Assembly (NCBI GenBank): GCA_031763025.1 | Contig: JASSKH010000020.1 | Span: forward strand, 3,503,756-3,567,755 | DNA from: Macrocystis pyrifera | Taxonomy: Eukaryota > Sar > Phaeophyceae > Laminariales > Laminariaceae | Reading direction: 5' to 3' | DNA: 64,000 nt | In this document: in pieces, positions 54,931-64,000 of the stretch | Position numbering within the stretch: position 1 is the first letter of the stretch | How the letters are laid out: every line of letters starts with the position of its first letter | Translations under genes and position numbers: made by a program | Notes under the pieces: generated by a model | The model's database searches: none | What the model saw: only the letters and a program-made list of their open reading frames with translations | What the model was told of the DNA's origin: nothing

Positions 54931-57239
54931 TGTGCTCTAAGCGCTCTTCAGCGTTTCTTAGACGTATTGTTGGGCGTTGTTCATGCTAGCGCGAGATTAG
55001 GTTCACCTCACAGGACGAAACTGCCTCATCGTGACCACCGATCCCGAATGTGTCGGGGGCGGCCTCGGGCGTGCTTGCGCCGTTCCCTGGCTGCCGGCTA
55101 GCGGGTGTGACTACGTCGGCTGCGAGTTATACCAGTTAAGTGGTCGATACTTGATTTACGACAGTCTTGTGGACAACGAATTTGGGCCTACCTTTGCCCC
55201 GTCAGGACAATACTTGGCCCATCAAACCCTCTTCCGAAACAGTTTTTTTTTTATCATTAGGATGCCCTTAACGGCTGTGGCCGGGTATTCTGTGCTCGTT
55301 TCTTGCAGAAGAGATTTATATTAAATTATCAGCTGTGAGATGGACGAGTTGAGTAGTCGATACTTGATTCATCACAGTCTCGTGGCCAAATTGTTTGCTT
55401 GACGGCCTACCTTTGCCCCGTCTGGCCTACCTTTGGTCCGTCAAACCCTCTCCTGAAATATGATAGTTTTGAGCATTGGCGTGTCGTTGACGGCTGCCCA
55501 TCAAGGGGAAAATGGGCCGTCAACCGACATATATGCTTGCTTGTGACTGTACAAATATTCTGTTTTTGACGCCGGCACCCAGATTGGACCTTTTCCCCTT
55601 TGGCCGAATCCTCGGCGGCTGTCGACAACTCATGTCGGCAAGAGTGCGGAGAATATGGGCTCGGGTGGCCGGTCTCATGTATCGCCGTTGCCTGTGTGTT
55701 GAGAGTTGGGCGTTCCAGAAACGTCCGTCGAAATTCCAATTCGGGTCATTATACGTGTGAAAGCACGAGGTTTCCGCAAAAATGTTCGTAGGTTAGCATA
55801 TGGTCGGGAAACGAACGCCGCGGGCCTAATCGGCTGCTGTGTACGCCGTTTGACAATGCCCCGTGAGGCAGAGAACACGAGGTCTTAAATTTCTACCGAA
55901 TGGGATGAACCCACGCCGCGGGAGGATCGGCATAGTTTAATGGTGGAGGTATAAACGCTGTCTACGATTTTTTGGTTTTTGTTTACAAGCAGCTGGCAGA
56001 AGAAATGGCGATGATTGCCACCAATGGGAATGATAGTCATTCAAATTAGGCACCAGCAACGGCAATGACGAGTACCCGTCGTCAGTGGGAATGATACTCC
56101 CATTGCTCATCATTGCCATGAGGCACCAGTATCATATGAGGTGTGGAGTGTCGATTGTACTGTGAAGGCGAGTTTCTTTTTATCGTAGAAGCGCCAAGCA
56201 AAAATTAAAGTCATGAACATGTACCGGTTAGGACGAGGTACGACGACAACGTCGTGCTTCTTCCTCCTCGGGCGCCATCGATCTCCACTACCCCGACTGT
56301 TGAGTCAGGGGCAGTTTCGGGCCTGCATGAGGTGCTGCTACGACTTGCTGCTGCTGCTGCCGCTGCTCATCCTCTGCTCTGGGGATGCTATTATGTACGT
56401 GCGGCTGCTGGCCTGTTCTCTTGCTGCCGCTCCTGCTGCTGTAGTGCTGCTATGCCTGTAATATGGTTCTACTGCTAACCCCCGTGAGCATGGTAGATAT
56501 GCAAGTCAACTCCTCTCGGTGATGTGTCTCCGCATTAAAGCGGAAATATGCACCCATCTATGCTTCGAAAGCTGTACGAGTATCGTCTCGCAAGTGGATT
56601 GTTTATTGTGTCTCGGCGGAGGTCTCGTGCCAGCGTAGTATTCTTGTGGTACGTACCTACCAGATATAGGCTATATAGCATGCTCCTGGTACCAGGTGCT
56701 TGCTGCTGGTGCCTGCTGCTATGAGTTTGCTGCACCAACGTAGTCGCCTGCGCTTCGTACTGTCGATTAAAAAATCGATCGGCTGCTGCCCAACTATTAA
56801 TCATTGTTTTCTATATCTGCATACGGAATATATAATACGGACGCCCAGCGTCTCGTACGTACGAGCTGAGCCAGTCGAAAAATGGATAATAAACCATCCG
56901 AACGTCGTATCTCGTGAACCACTGCGAATTAGGATTTGAATTTGCAGGGTTTTCCCCCACGATTTTAGGCGTTGCTCCAAATGGTTTTTTTTAGTGCACC
57001 GCTTGTCAGTACTGTCGCATTAACAGCGTCGAGTTGCATACCGGTACGCCCAGCCATTACGGTCATGCGCGGAGTCGCAGGCGGCGGTCTTCAATTTTTC
57101 CATCATCTTTCCTATTTCTCTTTCACCTTGATTGATGTGATTTGTTCCTTTCTTTGCTTTCCGTTTTCGCGTTTTTTCTCGTTTGTTTGGTTTCTTTTCT
57201 AAATAGTTACCTCATTTCATAGAGTAAGTGTGTTTTGCC
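54931..57239. other. No gene recognised; local duplication and CTG block
   Basis: 55110-55325 and 55328-55500 are diverged repeats (GTCGATACTTGATT, GGCCTACCTTTGCCCCGTC, ATCAAACCCTCTTCC). 56330-56455 is GCTGCTGC-rich. Open frames here are short or repeat-derived. Confidence 0.4.
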
Positions 57240-57440
57240 TGTCGTATCCAGCATCAAGACAAGGCATTGCGTTGTCTACTCTGCTTATTGCGCAACAATA
57301 TACTATCTTTGTGACCTAGTTTGGGGATCACAGAACTTGTAACTCTCTTCAAGGATTGGAGAATCGGGCCGGACACTGCTTGTTGTGCTGAATGCTGACG
57401 GCGGGTAGGAAGAACTGATACATGTGAAGAACGTACACGG
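57240..57440 (+). mobile_element. LINE 3' terminal fragment
   Basis: GGCATTGCGTTGTC, TTTGTGACC, GATCACAGAACTTG, AAGGATTGGAGAATC and CGGGTAGGAAGAACTG follow the order at 720-880. Diverged. Confidence 0.5.
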
Positions 57441-57827
57441 AAAGGCAACTCATCCTCCTTGTGCCTGGTGGTCGGTCGGCAGGGTCCGCTGGTACGCTGC
57501 ACTTAACGGCAATCTACTTTTTTTGAGTAGTTCCAGGACGATATGCAAGCTGTTAATGAGAAATATCTATATGCGTGATCAGCAAGCTAACCGTTCAAGT
57601 TAGGATTATTTTTGTGAAGCGATTTAAAGTTTTCGGCGAAGTACACATCGCCTCTCTGTAGCAAACCCCTTACTCCGACTGTCATCCAAGCTTTGTGTAG
57701 TGCATTACATCGGATGTTAGTACGGAGCGTTTTTCCAGAAGTACCATAATACATTGCAATAGTGAACACTCCGGTTCGACTGGTATCCTTTGAAAAAAAA
57801 ACAAACTACCGCCGAAGACGGCATCGT

Positions 57828-57936
57828 TTTACGGGGACCAAATTTTATAGCACCTGTCGTACACACAAAAAAACTACATATATTTCCCGTTTTTTTAGAA
57901 ACAATATATGGTCCTTTTAACTACGGTCCCTGTATA
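57828..57936. mobile_element. MITE-like element, diverged copy
   Basis: Left TTTACGGGGACCAAATTTTA, right TGGTCCTTTTAACTACGGTC and CCTGTATAA. AT-rich core as in the family. Confidence 0.55.
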
Positions 57937-59179
57937 AGATGTTTAGAGTACGAATCAAGATCGTGCCAAGAATGTGTCTGGTAAATGCATAGCGAGCTCC
58001 GGTAGAGTTGTATGATGTTTATGGAGGTAGCATGGTCTTTCGACCTTCATACAAGCCACAATGTGTCCGGTTACAGTGTGGAAGGATCGCTCACGACCTT
58101 ATCGAAAAAAGGGTTGCCACAGTCAGTCCATGTACAAGACGAATGATTTCAACATTATAACACACCTTCTTACCTGGACCTAGAGCCATTTAAACACAAC
58201 GCACCATTTGGAATAACTGACGTTATTCCCTCCGTCTCGTACTCAATACCCTAACCATTTTCTGCGGAGAAGTGATATAATATAGTAGTAATAGTCTCTT
58301 CAATGCTCACTGCAGTTTATAGTCACAGGTGTAGTTCAACCATTTACCTTAATAGGTGGTACCAAACCAGCATTGCTACAGCGGTGTATCGTGTTGTGTC
58401 GTGTGCAATTTGTCCGATACATATATGTAAGGGAGAATTGATCTGTATACCCGACCTGATGTTTTTCCAGTAGAGAATGACAAGAAATTTCGGACACACG
58501 TGTAATCTATAAATACTTGCGTACGCTGCATTACAATAGTATATATCTCTATATGTGGTTGCTAGCGTGCCTTAATGTGTAACACGTTTACGGTTATATT
58601 ACGGTGTGTTTCGACGACTCGTGAGGCGAGTATATATATATATATTAATAAACGTTCTATACGATCACGTATATACATATTGTTCACCGTTTATAGATCG
58701 TCACAAATCAGTCTATCCTACATACTGATGTACTAGTCGCGGTGGGGCGTGCCGAGCCCTTCCGGAACTAAGTACCAAGGAGGCCTGCACGGCAGCAGGG
58801 ACGGAAAAGAGAACGACCCGGCTCATAGACCCCCGGGACCTAAAGACGACGTAGCAAGAACGGATCTGATCGCCACCGGCATAAGGCAATACACAACACA
58901 AACCGAACGACCTAGTCCACAATGTCTACATAACAAACAAGAAAATTATGGTCCTTACTACTACTGACATCAACTGCTACAAAAAACACAATTGCTATTT
59001 GTCGTGTGTGGACACAGACAAACCGCAAGACAAATCTTTCCAATTTATCATGTTCCCCCCCCGGACATCAACAAATTCGTACAAGCACCCCATCACACGC
59101 CCCGACTCTCCAGATCAAACATACGTACACACACCTGAAACAAAGGACTTCACAAGCCTGCTGGGCCGTTTGTTCCGAC
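57937..59179. other. Upstream region of the MGxxxSK gene; no other gene seen
   Basis: AT-rich with an (AT)n run at about 58629-58648, then a GC-richer 58.74-58.88 kb stretch that could be leader sequence. A 72-codon frame at 58749-58967 has no recognised features. Confidence 0.35.
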
Positions 59180-59770
59180 ATGGGTGTGAGTTCGAGCAAG
59201 CAGCCCGCAGGGAGCAAGGCTCTCGATTTAGGTGACGTTCTGGTCTCGTTCGTCGAGACGCCGCCTTCTTTCTGGAATGCCGAACCGCGCATTATTCTCG
59301 CGAATATCAGCGACTACATCGTCTCGTATTGGGTCGTGGAGGAAGATCAGAAGAGGACGAAGGCGCAGCACGAGTGGATGGCCAGCTCCATAGGCTGGCA
59401 TCTTAACGCCAACAAGATCACTAACAACGATAGGAAATTGTCCGAGGATCAGAAGAAACTCAAGGAGGCGAAGGAAGAGGGGGAGGAGGCCCACGCGAAG
59501 GAAGACTACGACGCGGCGTACTTCTTGACGAGAGACCACAGAATGGGGCGGAAGGGCAGCACTCAACCCACCCGAGTTCCGTTTCCGGCAGGTTGTCAGC
59601 ACGTGCGGATTTACGGCTTCTTCCAAAGAGATGGGGAGTGGCAGGTTTACAAGGACAAGGTTTACTCGATTGCGCTGAGAAACAAAACCTTCCACGTCAC
59701 TGCCACGACGTCCAACATAACTACCCCACGATCAAAAAAGAAAACGACCAGGGCGACAAAGCAGCGGTGA
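59180..59770 (+). CDS. Unrecognised protein with N-myristoylation-type start (paralogue of 40154-40765)
   Basis: 196 residues from the ATG at 59180, chosen over the longer in-frame start at 59006 because it yields MGVSSSKQ, a strong MGxxxS myristoylation start shared with the paralogue. Core: EPRIILANIS, VSYWVVEEDQKRT, SSIGWHLN; a charged, probably helical insert (KKLKEAKEEGEEAHAKE); then YFLTRDHRM, TQPTRVPFP, VRIYGFF and YKDKVYSIA. It ends in a Lys/Arg-rich tail (PRSKKKTTRATKQR). Likely membrane-tethered with a globular beta-rich domain. The GC-rich, clean frame differs from the AT-rich flanks, supporting a real gene. Function unknown to me. Confidence 0.78.
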   Translation: MGVSSSKQPAGSKALDLGDVLVSFVETPPSFWNAEPRIILANISDYIVSYWVVEEDQKRTKAQHEWMASSIGWHLNANKITNNDRKLSEDQKKLKEAKEEGEEAHAKEDYDAAYFLTRDHRMGRKGSTQPTRVPFPAGCQHVRIYGFFQRDGEWQVYKDKVYSIALRNKTFHVTATTSNITTPRSKKKTTRATKQR

Positions 59771-60480
59771 GAAACGATCGAGATTTAACGGCAAGGAGCT
59801 TTCAATACATCAAACATGCATGTGGCATCTTCACACAACCAGCACCTATCTATGCATACTGCGGCACACACGTACGATCACGTATGATCCCAACTACTGT
59901 AACTGCAGTAGTGGTACATAGAGGGACAAGAGTCGATTTCGATGTGGAAACGGTCCTAAAGAACCGATTGCGGATTTATACGCCGCTCTTCAGCACATAT
60001 GGGATCTGATCGCAAGGAAACCCGATATCGATTTGAATACCGATAAGCGAGGCGGAAAAAAACAACATCATGGTTGTACACCGCAGTACCCCTGACCGAT
60101 ATTGCTGCCAAACATTGAAAGCATAGATTGAGAGCAACGGGCCGGCGACAGCCTGGTACACATCCTCTAGCAGTACAAGGAATCATGTTGACTGCTGTGT
60201 CGGCAAATAGCATTTTTTTTACTATTTCAATCGGTCGTTAGAAACGACCTTTTTATTTCGCATCAAGTCAATGTACCTGGTAAACAAGTATAACTGGTTA
60301 GATAATAACTTAGACGTGTGCTATACAAGAGACATACATTCTGAATTATTGGACTCCTGCATTTAGGTCTCCATCTGCCTCGTCCGTAGAATTTGGTCGT
60401 CGCACGCCCCACAAATTTTCTTCTCTCAACAAGAATGTAGACACTCACCCATAAAATATCAAAGATATATATATAATCTA
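59771..60480. other. No gene recognised
   Basis: Short frames only. AATCGGTCGTTAGAAACGACC near 60230 forms a small hairpin (GGTCGTTAGAAACGACC), a possible transcript-end structure but unsupported. Confidence 0.3.
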
Positions 60481-60570
60481 AATTCAGTGCTGTTCGGTAG
60501 TAGGTTGTGCTGGATGTCGACGCGTAGAAAGAGCGGTTTAATGTGAAGAAAACAACAACAACAACAGTGA
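60480..60570 (+). mobile_element. LINE 3' terminal fragment with (AAC)n tail
   Basis: GGTTGTGCTGGATGTCGAC, GCGTAGAAAGAGCGG and TTTAATGTGAAGAAAACAAC, then a short AAC run: the last ~85 bp of the LINE family. Confidence 0.6.
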
Positions 60571-61169
60571 TGATGGCATCGAAATGTGCGTTACTAATAA
60601 AACAGCAGTACAAGGTTCCCCTCCGAGATTTGCCTAGGGGGGAAGTGGTGCAAGGGCGAACTGAAAATCATACAGCATGCTGTACCCCTGGTTGTCTAAT
60701 AGGCATACTATCCAACCGCATTCGATTTAACTTTACGACGTTATGAAATACCTGCATTTTTCATGCGGACTTTTTCAAGAACACTGCACTGACACCTACC
60801 GCATTATCGGTGGAACCATTACAACTATTATTAATAGGGTCGTTTTAATGGATTGACTCAGATAAATATTATTATCATGTTGTTGTAAGATATGTTTCTG
60901 CCGGTATGCCGTGAGTTTTGTTGTGGGGCTCAAGGTAAATATAGGTGGGGTCTCTCGCGCACAAAAACGAGGACTTCTGACACATAAAAAACATTATAAG
61001 CACTCCACGCGTGCAGCCACTTGTGAAACAAAAACACGCCCGTGACATAAGACACACGCCTCAGACGCATGACAAAGGCGGGACACAGCCACTGCTGTTG
61101 TAGTGGGATATTATTTGCAGAAATAGCAAAAAAGGATGAAGCGAATAAAGGGTTGGAAACCTCAACCAC

Positions 61170-61830
61170 ACCCAATAAAGAAATCAACTTGGTTTTCGTT
61201 GGGGGGGTCGAAGTTGATTCAATTTCAGTACGAAATATCGAAAATATGTACTAGGTTTCGGTGTGAAGGCCGAACATGAATTCCATTTTACGGTGGGGTC
61301 GAAATTGACTTGGTTATAGTGTTGGAATCGGTAGACTTTCTTCTGTGTGTGGGTGGTCGAAATTGGCTTCATTTTTGTGTGCGGCCGAAATTGACAACAG
61401 TAGTAAATACTTGGCGTTTGTGTTGGGGATCCAATTTGATTTTTGGTTTTGATTAATGCCAGATATATAAGATTTATTTTAATCTGAGGACGTATTGGTA
61501 CGGTGGTACCAGGTGTACCCAGCGGCTCACTTCCGCCAGCTCTTCGAACACGTCCTGCAGACGGAGCGGACACGAGCTGGCCCGTGCTGTTTCCGCGTGA
61601 TCCTTGGCAGACGGACGGGAAGTACTTGGCGTTCGTGTTGGGGATCAAATATTACCTTCTGCTTTGTTTGGTTTCAAAATCGACTTGTTTCTCGTGCGCG
61701 AACCGAAAGTGACTTGGTTTTTGTGCAGGAGATCGGAACGGGCTTGGTTATTGTGGCGATGGTCACAATTGAATTGATTCTTGTGTTCGGCCAAAAATGA
61801 CGTGGTTATTGTGTGGGAATCACTTTTCCT
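61170..61830. repeat. Degenerate minisatellite, ~28-bp unit, with a GC-rich insert
   Basis: A motif like GTCGAAATTGACTTGGTTTT followed by TGTGTGGG recurs with drift at 61180-61450 and 61660-61830, and weakly at 62535-62600. A GC-rich piece (about 61490-61620) interrupts it, flanked by TACTTGGCGTTTGTGTTGGG and TACTTGGCGTTCGTGTTGGG. No frame is conserved. Confidence 0.7.
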
Positions 61831-61922
61831 GCTTTTTTGTATGTGTAGAAGATTGAACAGAGGAAATCTGGGGCTTGTGGAGAGGTACTGAATCGTTGGC
61901 ATGCTGGACAGAGGGGATAAGC

Positions 61923-62262
61923 ATTTTTATTTTATTTTATTTTTTTCTATCCATCACTTTTACTTCCCAGCCCACTCGTGGGAGGTTTTACCCTCGACGA
62001 TCTTCTGGACAAGCCGTGGTCACAGGTGTCGTCCCTTCTCCCCCCCGGTAGGTGCCTTCATTTTTTGTCGTGCATAGGGTTCAGCATTCCCACTGCTCGT
62101 CGATTTTCATCGAATGTAGCCAACTCACGCTTTCGCGCTTTCCGCTTATCAATATTTTTTATGCAAGAAAAAGTCCCTGTGAGCATGCACTCGGTGGGAC
62201 TTGAACCTACGAAGTTGATCTTGACAGGCACGCGGACCACCTACCAAGCCACCGGGGACGCC
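61923..62262 (-). mobile_element. tRNA-derived SINE, full length
   Basis: Minus strand, about 340 bp. Head GGCGTCCCCGGTGGCTTGG with A-box-like TGGCTTGGTAGG, then a B box GGTTCAAGTCC that fits the tRNA consensus exactly. Body and A/T-rich tail as at 17050-17388. Best-preserved promoter of the copies here. Confidence 0.85.
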
Positions 62263-63519
62263 GAGGTGCATGGAGTTGATGACGGGTGCAGTCTGTTGAA
62301 CTATAGGGAGAAAGGCTGGAGAGGGTCGACACAGCGAGGAAGACCAATGAAGACGAAGACTATCTACCGTAGTACTCTACTCGTGGGAGTGTACGAGCAG
62401 AGGGGGTTTGATATCCTTTAGAAGGTCGGCGAGTTGAAATAAGCTGCTGTAGGTTAAGTGTGGATAAAATCCATCACATATCAAGATCCAGCACTTACTA
62501 TTAATAATAATAATTACAGATTCATGAGCAAAACAAAGTTTGAAATCGACTTTTCTTGCGTGCGGGCAGAAATGACTTGGTTTTTGTGGAAAGAGAGATG
62601 AAAGAAGGGAGGAAAGAATGGAAGAAAGCACGAAATAGACAAAGAAGGCAAAACGAACAACTATTATTGTACTTGTAAACGTCAGAGGGGAAGCACGATC
62701 ATAGTTGTACGTTTCAGGCGTTTTGCTACTTGAACGATCCGGGAACCGAGCCACACCGGCTGCCACCTGCTTTCTACTCCCGTGGACAGCGACCTCAGGT
62801 AGAGGTGCTGCCTCTATCGCCCTTCCAGGAAACCGGAAGAAGACCAAAATAATCCTGATGATACAAAAAGCTTATTACGTGCCAAGTATTCATGCTTGTG
62901 ACGGCCAGGTACCTGGTTCCCCCAAAGGAACACGACGGCGGTGCAAAGATGGAGCTTCCGCTGCACCAATACCTGGCCGTTGGGATTCACTTGCAAAACA
63001 TAACTCTAGAATGGCCACGACATCAAACTATTTTGAACAAACGAAGATTGGACTCCGAGGGTTCACGTTTTCAACCACCTGCTCTTGATACTGGCCACCC
63101 CGCTCCTCTGCTTTTTTCTCGTGATGTCTTTCTCTGTGCCTTGCTTGTTCGCCGGCATGATCACCTGCCAAGACCTCGATGACGAGCGCATTCTGATCTC
63201 CATTTTGCTCGTGGCTTTCTCTGTGCCCTGCTTGTTTGTCGTCAAGACACGTTTACATGTAGGTCATTGTGCCTTGGTCCCCCAGGGCCGAATATTTACG
63301 ATGTCTTGTTTGGCCATACAATCTCGTGATGGCTCATGGGGTGAATTTTGACTCGGCATTTGTATCTACCTGGTACTTGGTTTGGACTCCCAAGGGAACG
63401 GGTGTACCAGTTTCTTGTTGTTGCCTCTACTTGTTACCATATCTTATTACACCCGACAGCAAGCAACCAGGAATGCTTCATGGATGCAAGAATGTGAGCA
63501 TTTTACAACCGCCCTGAAT
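62263..63519. other. No gene recognised; local repeat
   Basis: TTTCTCTGTGCCTTGCTTGT at 63127 and TTTCTCTGTGCCCTGCTTGT at 63216 mark a diverged duplication. Several CCAGGTACCTGG-like words occur. Open frames are short. Confidence 0.35.
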
Positions 63520-64000
63520 TTGATTCTTGCACCTGCAATTTAGATATTCGTATGTACCTAGGGGCCATAATTTCCGAGAAGCGCTTCATACTTCCACCTG
63601 CAAATTTAGAGATATGTACCTGCCAGGTAGGGAAGGAAAATTCCGGAGAGCGTTTTTCCTACTACTACAGCTGTACAAATAGAACTTAGAGATACTACGA
63701 CGCTCCACCAGCCACTTGTTCTTGAAAAAACGGAGGGAAAATATAGTCAAATATAATTATGAATAATATGTAATTCAAGACTAACGAAACTTCACAGAGG
63801 GCAAAACAACAAACACAGGAATGCTTATAATTTTTTTTCTTTAGGATATATGATCAGGAATATCAGGAAGTTAAAAGGTTATACAACGTGCACGATCTGG
63901 GCCAAGCTAAGAGGCTGCCAAAACATTAGATTGGCCACGCCCTGCTCAATGCTCCGGTATATTGGTCACGCCCCCGCTCAATACTACCTACTTGGATGCG
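63520..64000. repeat. Short tandem duplications at window end
   Basis: 63530-63595 and 63597-63665 share ACCTGCAATTTAGA, ATGTACC and a TTCCG(A)GAG-type word. 63932-63960 and 63960-63990 share ATTGG(C/T)CACGCCC and GCTCAAT. Nothing else recognised. Confidence 0.5.

Noticed and set aside
1-64000. CRISPR arrays, rRNA genes, bacterial operons
   Set aside because: No regularly spaced identical repeats, rRNA-like blocks or densely packed long frames. The tandem repeats present are diverged and of irregular spacing.

Overview
This window is a repeat-dominated piece of nuclear DNA from a eukaryote. Nested LTR and non-LTR retrotransposons, a tRNA-derived SINE, a MITE-like family, microsatellites and an interstitial (CCCTAA)n tract support this, and there is no bacterial-style gene packing. 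The chromovirus and LINE proteins look most like elements I know from algae and stramenopiles (oomycetes, brown algae). That is recall of family features, not a search, and I cannot name the organism.

Layout: 1-900, edge of a MITE-like element and a 5'-truncated LINE 3' end. 1582-10270, three diverged tandem units of a roughly 3-kb noncoding repeat, the middle one broken by a SINE that was itself split by a 1.6-kb insertion. 10473-10630, a perfect 52-bp inverted repeat. 10921-16681, Gypsy/chromovirus copy E1 (minus strand). 16976-18100, a tandem duplication with a SINE in only one unit. About 18340-20851, a disrupted candidate gene with zinc-binding (PARP-finger-like) modules around a CTG-rich stretch, followed by an OTU-like coding remnant. 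23170-33540, a decayed LINE (minus strand) into which the second, nearly identical chromovirus copy E2 (26489-32247) inserted just after the endonuclease SDH motif. 33.5-40 kb, mostly unassigned sequence. 40154-40765 and 59180-59770, two paralogous genes of an unrecognised family, both starting with an N-myristoylation-type MGxxxSK sequence. 53200-54930, a second LINE 3' half. 61.2-62.6 kb, a degenerate minisatellite and a full-length SINE.

E1 and E2 have 232-bp LTRs with no difference I could see, 4-bp target duplications and one gag-pro-pol frame ending in a chromodomain. Their protein-frame breaks are small indels, mostly one base, so recent insertion with sequencing or assembly error is as likely as decay. 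The best-supported host genes are the MGxxxSK pair. Most other open frames are short, low in complexity or antisense to the retroelements and are left out.
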